From CAYFUF01 sp964394795 (GTDB taxonomy: Bacteria; Bacillota; Clostridia; Tissierellales; Peptoniphilaceae), in assembly GCA_964394795.1 (NCBI GenBank), contig CAYMYX010000067.1:1-5032 (forward strand): a DNA stretch of 5,032 nt. The letters run 5' to 3'. Positions within the stretch are counted from its first letter, which is position 1. Each line of letters opens with the position of its first letter. Below the pieces are notes generated by a model that saw only the letters and a program-made list of their open reading frames with translations, made no database searches and was not told the origin of the DNA. Both the position numbers and the translations under genes were made by a program. Positions 1-5,032 of the stretch are shown piece by piece.

Positions 1-2
1 TA

Positions 3-1028
3 GCACTGCTTTTAGTTGGACTGTTTCTTATGATGGCTTGCCAGGATGGCGGCGGTGAATCTGCGTCGTCCTCAACTTCCTCAGCCGCTTCCGAGTCGGA
101 TGGCAAAATGCTCAAAATTGGCATCATTCAGTTTGCTCCTCACAGCTCCTTGGATAACTGTCGCGAAGGTTTCATTCAAGGGATGGCCGAACAAGGGTTC
201 GTTGAAGGTGAAAACGTCGAGTACGATTACCAAAACGCCGACGCAGACCCAGCCCTCGTTAGTCAAATCTGCGACGCCTTTGTCGCCAATAAAGTGGGCA
301 TGATTGTCGCCATCGCCACGCCTGCGGCAACCGGTGCCTACAATGCGGCGATGCATACCAACATTCCCGTTGTCTACAGCGCGGTCACCGATCCGGTTGA
401 AGCCCAATTAGCTGATGCTGACGGCGTTTCCCTAGGTATCGTTACGGGAACGAGCGATGTCCTTCCCGCCGAAGCCCAACTCAAGATGATGCGGGAAGTC
501 CTTCCTGAAGCCAAGAAGCTAGGCATCCTCTTCACCACCAGCGAAGCCAACTCCCTCTCCATGATTGAGCAGTACGAGGAGCTCGTTGGCGAATACGGTT
601 TTGAGCTAGTGACTCAACCCGTTTCCGTATCAGCAGATATTCCACTGGCAGCCGACAGCCTCTTAAACAAAGTCGATGCCGTCAGCAATCTCTTAGACAA
701 CACCGTAGTTAACTCTCTGCCTATCATCTTAGAGAAGGCTAACGCCAAGGGCATCCCTGTATTCGGTTCAGAAATCGAGCAAGTGAAGATTGGCTGTTTG
801 GCAGCCGAAGGTGTTGAGTACATCAGCCTGGGCAAGCAAACCGGCAAGATGGCCGCCTCCATCCTGAAGGGGGAAACCACAGCAGGGGAGATGCCCTACC
901 AAATCATCGAAGAGGCTAATCTCTATGTTAACGAAGCTGTCGCCGACGAATTGGGCATCGAGCTGGACTCCAACCTAATCGACCGCGCAACCGAAGTGTT
1001 TACTGAAATCCAAGACCCCAATCAATAA
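3..1028 (+). CDS. trpX: TrpX-like ABC transporter substrate-binding lipoprotein (5' partial)
   Basis: This is the extracellular binding protein of an ABC importer, tethered to the outer face of the membrane. The frame is open to the left edge: codons 3-41 read ALLLVGLFLMMAC, the hydrophobic end of a lipoprotein signal peptide with a lipobox-like MMA|C. The true start therefore lies upstream, and the ATG at 30 sits inside the signal peptide. After the Cys comes a Ser/Ala-rich linker of about 20 residues, then the periplasmic-binding fold beginning KIGIIQFAPHSSLDNCREGF. Segments such as GFVEGENVEYDYQNADAD, PVVYSAVTDPVEA and KKLGILFTTSEANS match the ABC substrate-binding family PF04392 (TrpX/YtcR type). 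Known relatives include TrpX and the tyrosine-binding CD0873 of Clostridioides difficile (from memory), so an aromatic amino acid is the likely ligand. The visible ~330 residues cover essentially the whole mature protein. The permease gene starts 16 nt downstream in the same operon. Family is confident; substrate is inferred. Confidence 0.88.
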   Translation, partial: ALLLVGLFLMMACQDGGGESASSSTSSAASESDGKMLKIGIIQFAPHSSLDNCREGFIQGMAEQGFVEGENVEYDYQNADADPALVSQICDAFVANKVGMIVAIATPAATGAYNAAMHTNIPVVYSAVTDPVEAQLADADGVSLGIVTGTSDVLPAEAQLKMMREVLPEAKKLGILFTTSEANSLSMIEQYEELVGEYGFELVTQPVSVSADIPLAADSLLNKVDAVSNLLDNTVVNSLPIILEKANAKGIPVFGSEIEQVKIGCLAAEGVEYISLGKQTGKMAASILKGETTAGEMPYQIIEEANLYVNEAVADELGIELDSNLIDRATEVFTEIQDPNQ

Positions 1029-1044
1029 GTAGAAGGAAGTAACG

Positions 1045-1932
1045 ATGGATATTTTCATAGGAATAGTCGAGCAAGGGTTAACCTACGCCTATCTGGCTGT
1101 GGGCCTCTACTTCGCCTACATCATCCTAGATTTTCCCGACTTGACCGTGGATGGGTCCTTTCCACTGGGTGGGGCAATCACCGCCGCAGCCATCCTCGCC
1201 GGCCTCAATCCCTTTGCCGCCCTCCTCCTCAGCATGGCAGGGGGAGCGGTCGCCGGCCTCTTAACCGGGCTCATCCACGTGAAGTTGGGCATCAAGGACC
1301 TCTTAGCCGGCCTCATTATGCAAACGGCACTCTACACGGTCAACCTAACCATTGCCCAGCAGGCGAGCGTCGTCCTCTTCAACCAACAAACCATCTATAG
1401 CAACGGCTTAATCGACAGTTTATTTGGCGGCGGATTAGCTCCTTACCGGGTCCTCCTGGTCACCCTGCCGTTGGTCATCATCCTAAAACTCATCATCGAC
1501 GCCTTCCTGAAAACCAAACGAGGCTTCCTCCTCCGCGCAACTGGAGACAACCCCCTCCTCGTTCAAACCATGGGGAAGGACCCCGGCATGAGCAAGATCC
1601 TCGGCCTGTCCATCTCCAACGCCCTCGTCGCCTTTTCCGGCGGTTTGGTCGTCCAGGAATCCCGAGTGTTCAATATAACAATGGGCACGGGGGCCATGGT
1701 CATGGGCCTCGCCTCCCTCGTCATCGGACTGAAGCTTCTGGGTAAGCTCACTGGCGTCAAAGATACGACCAAAGTTATCGTTGGCTCCATCGTCTACAAG
1801 GCTTCCATTGCCTTGGCGATTGCCATCGGCCTATCCGCCAACTCTCTGAAGCTGGTTACTGCCCTCATCTTCCTCGTCATCCTCTTCTCGGGGAACAGCC
1901 GCAAGCTAAGAAGGAGGATGAAAGATGCTTAG
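1045..1932 (+). CDS. trpY: TrpY-like ABC transporter permease
   Basis: This is the integral-membrane subunit that forms the transport channel with the upstream binding protein and the downstream ATPase. The 295-residue product is almost entirely hydrophobic, with about 8-9 membrane segments, and belongs to the branched-chain amino acid/sugar permease superfamily (PF02653). Family landmarks are the PDLTVDGSF motif at residues 31-39 followed by LGGA, and a cytoplasmic loop carrying LRATGDNP at 163-170. That loop is followed by MSKILGLSISNALVAFSGGL and the region that probably contacts the ATPase. The ATG at 1045 is preceded by GAAGGAAG at 1032-1039 at good spacing. The length is normal for TrpY-type permeases and no lesion is visible. 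The last 8 nt overlap the ATPase gene. Without the cognate binding protein it could be taken for a generic permease, but gene order and motifs support TrpY. Confidence 0.88.
   Translation: MDIFIGIVEQGLTYAYLAVGLYFAYIILDFPDLTVDGSFPLGGAITAAAILAGLNPFAALLLSMAGGAVAGLLTGLIHVKLGIKDLLAGLIMQTALYTVNLTIAQQASVVLFNQQTIYSNGLIDSLFGGGLAPYRVLLVTLPLVIILKLIIDAFLKTKRGFLLRATGDNPLLVQTMGKDPGMSKILGLSISNALVAFSGGLVVQESRVFNITMGTGAMVMGLASLVIGLKLLGKLTGVKDTTKVIVGSIVYKASIALAIAIGLSANSLKLVTALIFLVILFSGNSRKLRRRMKDA
1911..1917 (+). promoter_or_regulatory. Ribosome binding site for the ATPase gene, inside the permease gene
   Basis: AAGGAGG lies within the permease coding sequence, 7 nt before the ATG at 1925. It fixes the ATPase start and allows coupled translation across the 8-nt overlap. 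Another ATG at 1918 directly abuts the site and is in the permease frame (it encodes a Met near the permease C-terminus), so it is not the start. Confidence 0.8.
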
Positions 1933-2704
1933 AATAGAGAACATCAAAAAGGCCTTTAACTTAGGCACCGTCAACGAAGTTGGCGTCTTCAGCGACTTCA
2001 GCTTAGATGTGGATGACGGCGAATTTGTCAGTATTATCGGTAGCAACGGGTCGGGTAAGACCACCCTCCTCAACCTGATCTGTGGCAGTCTCTATCCCGA
2101 TAGCGGGAAAATTAGCGTAAACGACCAGGACATCACCTATTGGCCTGACCACAAGCGATATCGCAAGATTGGTCGCGTCTTCCAAAGTCCCGGAGCGGGC
2201 ACAGCCCCATCCATGACCCTCCTCGAAAACCTGTCCATGGCCGACAACAAAGGAAAGTCGTGGAACCTGACAGCAGGGGTCAATAGGGACCGGATTGACT
2301 ACTATCGGGACCTTCTGGCGCCCTTAGGGCTCGGCCTCGAGAACAAGCTTAACGACCGGGTCGACCGCTTTTCCGGCGGCCAAAGGCAGGCCGTGGCTCT
2401 TCTCATGGCCACCATGCAGCCTATCGAATTTCTTATTCTTGACGAGCACACCGCCGCCTTGGATCCGAAGACTGCCGATACGATTATGGCCCTCACTAAA
2501 AAAATCGTTGAAGAGAAGAAACTGACGGCTCTGATGGTCACCCATAATTTGCGCTACAGTTTGGATTACGGCGACCGCCTCCTCATGATGCATGAGGGGC
2601 AAGCGATCATCGATGCCAAAGGCGACGACAAGCAAGCCCTCGTCCTCGACGAAATTCTGGACAAGTTTTATGAGATTTCCATTGAACGGGGAAACTCCTT
2701 GTAA
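1925..2704 (+). CDS. trpZ: TrpZ-like ABC transporter ATP-binding protein
   Basis: This cytoplasmic ATPase drives uptake through the permease encoded just upstream. All nucleotide-binding motifs are present in its 259 residues: Walker A GSNGSGKT at 39-46, Q-loop Gln at 87 in RVFQSP, signature FSGGQRQA at 149-156, Walker B FLILDE at 169-174 with catalytic Glu174, D-loop ALDP at 178-181, and switch His207 in MVTH. A PGAGTAPSMTLLENL stretch follows the Q-loop and is characteristic of this subfamily. The C-terminus is short (about 50 residues after the H-loop), with no regulatory domain. The start at 1925 overlaps the permease stop and has its own ribosome binding site. The stop at 2702-2704 is not followed by a convincing hairpin, so the next terminator is after the broken gene at 3032. 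Function as an importer ATPase is certain; the substrate is inferred from the binding protein. Confidence 0.92.
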   Translation: MLRIENIKKAFNLGTVNEVGVFSDFSLDVDDGEFVSIIGSNGSGKTTLLNLICGSLYPDSGKISVNDQDITYWPDHKRYRKIGRVFQSPGAGTAPSMTLLENLSMADNKGKSWNLTAGVNRDRIDYYRDLLAPLGLGLENKLNDRVDRFSGGQRQAVALLMATMQPIEFLILDEHTAALDPKTADTIMALTKKIVEEKKLTALMVTHNLRYSLDYGDRLLMMHEGQAIIDAKGDDKQALVLDEILDKFYEISIERGNSL

Positions 2705-2795
2705 GATCCAAGCTCCTGTTCTCGTCGTTTCTTTCACCAAATAGGGTAATAGTGTTACGTGATTGAAATAACTAATCAGACCTAATCCAAACCCT

Positions 2796-2801
2796 AGGAG
2801 G
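2796..2801 (+). promoter_or_regulatory. Strong ribosome binding site of the broken small gene
   Basis: AGGAGG sits 5 nt before the ATG at 2807. This ideal arrangement serves a reading frame that stops at the fourth codon (TAG at 2816-2818), which is the main reason to see the following ORF as a once-functional gene. Confidence 0.55.
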
Positions 2802-2806
2802 TAACG

Positions 2807-3009
2807 ATGAAGCCTTAGCCTTTGTCGAACAGGACGCCTCTTTTGAGGAAGCCGTATTACCTTTCCACGATTACGATAACGCCGAACCAAGCTATCTACT
2901 GGTTGAATACACCGAAACATTTGACGAAGATAAAACCGGTGGTGAGTTGGGACCACAAGATTCCTTAGGGATTGGCTATGTCGAAGTCCATCAGAACAAT
3001 TCCTTTTAG
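2807..3009 (+). pseudogene. Small acidic protein gene, frameshifted after its start
   Basis: The family is not recognised. From the ATG at 2807 the frame reads M-K-P-stop. The frame one base back is open without a start codon from 2776 to the TAG at 3007-3009, and its composition looks coding. Restoring a single missing base near 2813-2815 (for example CCC TTA instead of CC TTA) would give a protein of about 67 residues starting M-K-P-L-A-F-V-E-Q-D. It would contain LPFHDYDNAEPSYLLVEY and end VEVHQNNSF. It would be strikingly acidic, with about 15 Asp/Glu against 2 Lys. There are no membrane segments and no signal peptide, so it would be a small soluble cytoplasmic protein. It lies 102 nt after the ATPase gene and shares the terminator at 3032-3066, so it could be the last gene of the transporter transcript or an independent unit. 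Alternatives are an assembly error, a C-terminal remnant of a larger gene, or recoding. The sequence at the junction is not a classical slippery site. Confidence 0.5.
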
Positions 3010-3031
3010 ACTTCCAAGAATAAAGCAAATC

Positions 3032-3066
3032 AAAGAGCAGGAGACGATAACCTTCTGCTCTTTTTT
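3032..3066 (+). terminator. Rho-independent terminator before guaA
   Basis: AAAGAGCAG (3032-3040) pairs perfectly with CTGCTCTTT (3055-3063). Three further inner pairs including one G-T bring the loop down to 8 nt, and a run of six T begins at 3061. It ends transcription coming from the transporter operon and the broken small gene, and insulates the guaA promoter 20 nt further on. Confidence 0.85.
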
Positions 3067-3083
3067 CTTGCCCTTCCTTAAAG

Positions 3084-3112
3084 ATGACACCCGAGCAAAA
3101 AGGTCGTAAAAT
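3084..3112 (+). promoter_or_regulatory. Sigma-A-type promoter of guaA
   Basis: The -35 box ATGACA (3084-3089, 5 of 6 to TTGACA) and the -10 box TAAAAT (3107-3112, 5 of 6 to TATAAT) are separated by an ideal 17 nt. Transcription should begin near 3119, giving a leader of only about 28 nt. That leaves no room for a guanine riboswitch. The -35 box includes an ATG in frame with guaA, so starting the protein there would place the promoter inside the gene. The GuaA start is therefore taken at 3147. Confidence 0.7.
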
Positions 3113-3134
3113 AGAGGAGACCAAAGAACAGAAA

Positions 3135-3140
3135 AGAGGG
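3135..3140 (+). promoter_or_regulatory. Ribosome binding site that decides the guaA start
   Basis: AGAGGG lies 6 nt upstream of the ATG at 3147. The in-frame ATG at 3084 has no purine-rich site before it and falls in the -35 box. A GAGGAG further up (3114-3119) has no start codon at usable distance. Confidence 0.65.
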
Positions 3141-3146
3141 ATAGCA

Positions 3147-4436
3147 ATGAAACAGGATAAGATTGTCATCATAGATTTAGGTAGCACAGAAAATGCTAAA
3201 CTTGCTCGCGAAATCCGGGCCATGGGCGTCTTCACCGAAATTCACCCCCACGATATAACCACAGCTGAATTGGATAAGATTGGAAGCATCCAGGGGTTTA
3301 TCCTCTACGGCGGAAAGAATAATGTGGTCGATGGCGTCGCCATCGAGGCATCCGAGGACGTCAACCAATACGGCCTGCCCATCCTCACCATAAACCACGA
3401 CGATTCACCCGACCTTCCAACAGAAGGCCCAAACCGCGAAGCCATCCTAAGTCGCTTCATCTTCGAAGATTGCCAAGCGGAAAAGAACTGGTCCATCGAG
3501 AACTTCATCGAAGAAAAAGTCCAAGACATCCGCAATGAAGTCGGCGACAAGAAGGTCCTCCTAGCCCTTTCCGGTGGGGTAGATTCCTCCGTCGTTGCTG
3601 CCCTCCTCATTAAGGCAATAGGCAAGCAACTCATCAGTGTTCACGTAAACCACGGCCTCCTTCGCGAAGGCGAGTCCCAACAAGTCATCGACGTCTTCGA
3701 CAAAGAGCTCCAATCCAACCTCATCTACGTGGATGCCACCGACCGCTACCTCGATGCCCTAGCCGGTGTCGCCGATCCCGAAGAAAAGCGGAAGATTATC
3801 GGCAACCTCTTTATCGACATCTTTAACGAAGAAGCAAGCAAGCTCGACCAAATCGACTTCCTTGCCCAAGGCACCATCTATCCCGACATCCTCGAGTCCG
3901 GCACCAAAACCGCCAAAGGCATCAAGAGCCACCACAACGTGGGCGGCCTTCCAGAAGACATGACCTTCAGCCTCATCGAGCCCTTAGACATGCTCTTCAA
4001 AGACGAAGTCCGCCAAGTCGGGGAAGCTCTCGGCTTGCCCCACGACATGGTTTACCGCCAGCCTTTCCCAGGCCCCGGCCTTGGTGTCCGCTGCATCGGC
4101 GCCATCACCCGTGACCGCCTTGAAGCCGTCCGTCACTCCGACGTTATCCTCCGTGAAGAGTTCAAAAAAGCCGGCCTCGACCAATCCGTCTGGCAATACT
4201 TCACCGTTGTGCCCGACGTCAAGTCCACCGGCATCAAGGAAGGCGAACGCGCCTTTGAGTGGCCATGCGTTATCCGTGCCGTCAATACGGTTGATGCGAT
4301 GACGGCAACTGTCGAACCCTTGTCTTACGAGTTGTTGGCAAAGCTGACCGAGAGAATTACTAGCGAAGTAGATGGCATTAACAGAGTCTTGTATGATGTG
4401 ACGCCGAAGCCGTCGGGGACGATTGAATGGGAGTAA
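3147..4436 (+). CDS. guaA: GMP synthetase lacking the glutaminase catalytic core
   Basis: GMP synthetase converts XMP to GMP with ATP and ammonia in the last step of cytosolic guanine nucleotide synthesis. The 429-residue product is short; usual GuaA is about 510-525. The synthetase half is intact: ATP-pyrophosphatase P-loop SGGVDSS at 142-148, then VNHGLLREGE, EKRKIIGN, LAQGTIYPDILESG and IKSHHNVGGLPEDM. The dimerisation domain follows with RQPFPGPGLG at 304-313 and the closing KPSGTIEWE. The N-terminal class I amidotransferase domain is reduced to residues 5-82. It begins IVIIDLGSTENAKLAREIRAMG and keeps an IHPHDIT stretch, but the usual GGP is GGK (55-57) and GICYG is replaced by TINHD, with Asn83 where the nucleophile Cys belongs. 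The ~85 residues carrying the catalytic His and Glu (HPE) are absent, and a linker rejoins at REAILSRFIFEDC. Glutamine hydrolysis should be impossible, so ammonia would come from solution or another protein. The start is set by the promoter and ribosome binding site. It is monocistronic, closed by a terminator overlapping its stop. Confidence 0.9.
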   Translation: MKQDKIVIIDLGSTENAKLAREIRAMGVFTEIHPHDITTAELDKIGSIQGFILYGGKNNVVDGVAIEASEDVNQYGLPILTINHDDSPDLPTEGPNREAILSRFIFEDCQAEKNWSIENFIEEKVQDIRNEVGDKKVLLALSGGVDSSVVAALLIKAIGKQLISVHVNHGLLREGESQQVIDVFDKELQSNLIYVDATDRYLDALAGVADPEEKRKIIGNLFIDIFNEEASKLDQIDFLAQGTIYPDILESGTKTAKGIKSHHNVGGLPEDMTFSLIEPLDMLFKDEVRQVGEALGLPHDMVYRQPFPGPGLGVRCIGAITRDRLEAVRHSDVILREEFKKAGLDQSVWQYFTVVPDVKSTGIKEGERAFEWPCVIRAVNTVDAMTATVEPLSYELLAKLTERITSEVDGINRVLYDVTPKPSGTIEWE

Positions 4437-4463
4437 AAATTAGAGCAAAGCTCTAATTTTTAC
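4433..4463 (+). terminator. Perfect hairpin terminator overlapping the guaA stop
   Basis: A 14-bp perfect stem (4433-4446 with 4450-4463) closes on an AAA loop, with GAGC/GCTC at the top and A/T runs at the base. Its left arm contains the guaA stop codon TAA at 4434-4436. The A-run on one side and T-run on the other make it potentially bidirectional. Confidence 0.85.
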
Positions 4464-4465
4464 GA

Positions 4466-4513
4466 TCCACACAGCGACTCGCGAGCCTACGGCGACGCGA
4501 GAGCTGATGTGGA
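4466..4513. repeat. Imperfect inverted repeat, GC-rich hairpin 1
   Basis: TCCACACAGCGACTCGCG (4466-4483) pairs with CGCGAGAGCTGATGTGGA (4496-4513) around a 12-nt loop. The outer TCCACA/TGTGGA and the inner CTCGCG/CGCGAG are perfect, with one bulge on each side in the middle. There is no T-run after it, so it is not an ordinary terminator. It may be an intergenic repeat unit or a stabilising mRNA 3' structure. Confidence 0.6.
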
Positions 4514-4593
4514 CCCTTCTGCGACGCAAAACACGAAAATGCGACGAGTAGGAGCATTGAGTTTTTGCTAGCGAATGGGAATAGAGGCAAAAG

Positions 4594-4652
4594 ATGTGTC
4601 ACTCGCTAGGTCCTCGGTGCTATGCACCTGCGGATTTCGCTCGTGGACATAT
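4594..4652. repeat. Imperfect inverted repeat, GC-rich hairpin 2
   Basis: A palindromic stretch of about 59 bases. The core is GGTGC-TAT-GCACC (4616-4628), flanked by complementary but bulged arms (ATGTGTCAC.TCGC on the left, GCTCGTGGACATAT on the right). It shares TCCAC..AGCGA, in reverse orientation, with the left arm of the hairpin at 4466-4513. This suggests two diverged members of one repeat family. CTAGCGA (4568-4574) can pair with TCGCTAG (4603-4609), which would compete with this fold. Confidence 0.5.
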
Positions 4653-4818
4653 TATTTGATACACGGAGCTTGAGTCGAAGTTGGTTTTAAGTATGGTTCT
4701 TAGGGTTGGATAGACCGTGGAAATGATAGTAGAAAAGTATAAAAATATTGAGAGATTAGTGCTTAGTAGGAATGAAATAATTGGATCAATTGATAACTAT
4801 AGCCTATGGTTTAATATG

Positions 4819-4870
4819 AATTGAGCAAAAGATAATGCAATTGAGATCAATAAATTGAGCAAAGATGCAA
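4819..4870 (+). repeat. Two imperfect short direct repeats
   Basis: AATTGAGCAAAAGATAATGCAA (4819-4840 in part) recurs as AATTGAGCAAAGATGCAA (4853-4870), differing by small indels. An extra AATTGAG lies between them at 4839-4845. The second copy abuts the insertion-sequence-like sequence starting at 4872. It could be a duplication trace or simple AT-rich drift. Confidence 0.5.
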
Positions 4871-4871
4871 A

Positions 4872-5032
4872 GGGGCTGTTGCAAAATAGCCTATAAAGTG
4901 ACCCCATAAAGTTGGATTTTTGGTCCAACTTTATGGGTGTCTCCTTAATTTTTCGTTGTGCATTACTGCCCAGACACGCTAATAAATCATTTTTGCAGAT
5001 TAATGAATTATGTTTTACTCCTTAGACTATGC
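4872..5032 (-). mobile_element. Possible insertion-sequence end or remnant
   Basis: GGGGCTGTTGCAAAATAG at 4872-4889 resembles the terminal repeats of several insertion sequence families whose ends read G-GCTGTTGCAAA (IS6- and IS1182-type ends, from memory). Just after it, TGACCCCATAAAGTTGGA (from 4899) resembles an IS3-type end that starts with TG. On the minus strand at the right edge, the frame from 5031 to a TAA at 5010-5008 reads HSLRSKT, which loosely recalls the H-S-L-x-x-K-T ending of IS3-type integrase-core transposases. No transposase motif can be confirmed within the window. A transposase on the minus strand beyond the right edge is an inference. Confidence 0.35.
4899..4941. repeat. 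Near-perfect palindrome, likely insertion-sequence terminal hairpin
   Basis: CCCATAAAGTTGGA (4903-4916) and TCCAACTTTATGGG (4924-4937) are exact inverted copies separated by 7 nt (TTTTTGG). The match continues outward as GAC/GTC with a one-base offset. There is no T-run after it on either strand, so termination is unlikely. It fits two insertion-sequence inverted repeats facing each other at their inner ends, as in a minimal or internally deleted element. Confidence 0.65.

Larger units (their letters stand above)
4437..5032. other. Intergenic region with folded repeats and no credible gene
   Basis: No frame here looks coding on either strand. From 4464 to about 4660 the DNA is GC-rich and dominated by two large imperfect hairpins plus GCGACG repeats (TGCGACG at 4520-4526 and 4540-4546, GGCGACGCGAG near 4491). 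A weak AATGC/GCATT hairpin (4538-4542 with 4554-4558) is followed by GAGTTTTT and might act as a poor terminator. From about 4680 the base composition turns AT-rich and seems unstructured up to the direct repeats at 4819-4870. The final ~160 bases carry an insertion-sequence-like end. The composition change around 4660-4700 suggests pieces of different origin. Confidence 0.7.

Noticed and set aside
30..1028. Complete binding protein starting at the ATG at 30
   Set aside because: The frame continues hydrophobically to the window edge and places this ATG within the lipobox, so the gene is cut at the left edge.
2705..2795. Terminator or promoter directly after the ATPase gene
   Set aside because: Only a 4-bp GTAA/TTAC inverted repeat is present, with no T-run, and no convincing -35/-10 pair could be found.
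2807..2830. Programmed -1 frameshift in the small ORF
   Set aside because: The sequence around CCT TAG is not an X-XXY-YYZ slippery heptamer and there is no stimulatory hairpin close by. A single-base loss is simpler.
3084..3146. Longer GuaA with 21 extra N-terminal residues
   Set aside because: The ATG at 3084 has no ribosome binding site and lies in the -35 box of a good promoter. Family alignment begins at IVIIDLGS just after the ATG at 3147.
2324..3235. 303-codon open frame on the minus strand
   Set aside because: It is antisense to the ATPase gene, the small broken gene, the terminator and the guaA start. Its composition is that of a complement frame, with no family motif.
4464..4660. 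CRISPR array
   Set aside because: The repeated GCGACG words are short and irregular, with no constant repeat length and no spacers of uniform size.
4903..4941. Palindrome as a rho-independent terminator
   Set aside because: Neither strand has a T-run right after the stem. The sequence fits transposon inverted repeats better.

Overview
The window looks like a chromosomal segment of a low- to mid-GC Bacillota. Lactobacillales (perhaps an Aerococcaceae-like lineage) is my guess. The basis is the strong AGGAGG-type ribosome binding sites, a sigma-A-type promoter, U-run hairpin terminators and a TrpXYZ-type ABC transporter of the kind common in that phylum. Coding DNA is roughly half GC and rich in GCC/ATC/CTC codons, while the last ~350 bases are clearly AT-rich. 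No species call is possible from the sequence alone.

Layout. (1) Positions 3-2704 hold a compact three-gene ABC importer operon: a substrate-binding lipoprotein cut by the left edge, a membrane permease 16 nt downstream, and an ATPase whose start overlaps the permease end by 8 nt. The genes match the TrpX/TrpY/TrpZ family, which takes up aromatic amino acids in characterised or predicted cases. The ligand here is inferred, because any leader such as a T-box would lie outside the window. (2) Positions 2705-3083 hold a small broken gene. A perfect ribosome binding site and ATG run into a stop after three codons, but the neighbouring frame stays open for a very acidic ~67-residue protein. A rho-independent terminator follows. 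(3) Positions 3084-4436 hold a sigma-A promoter and a GMP synthetase gene (guaA). (4) Positions 4437-5032 hold no credible gene: a perfect terminator, two large GC-rich imperfect hairpins, an AT-rich stretch with short direct repeats, and an insertion-sequence-like palindrome near the right edge.

The most unusual item is the GMP synthetase. Its ATP-pyrophosphatase and dimerisation domains look intact and well conserved. Its amino-terminal glutamine amidotransferase domain has lost the catalytic Cys position, the His-Glu pair and everything between them (~85 residues) without breaking the frame. It therefore should not hydrolyse glutamine and would have to use free ammonia or an ammonia-donating partner. 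I see no other undescribed system. The remaining points of interest are the frameshifted small ORF and the folded repeats downstream of guaA.
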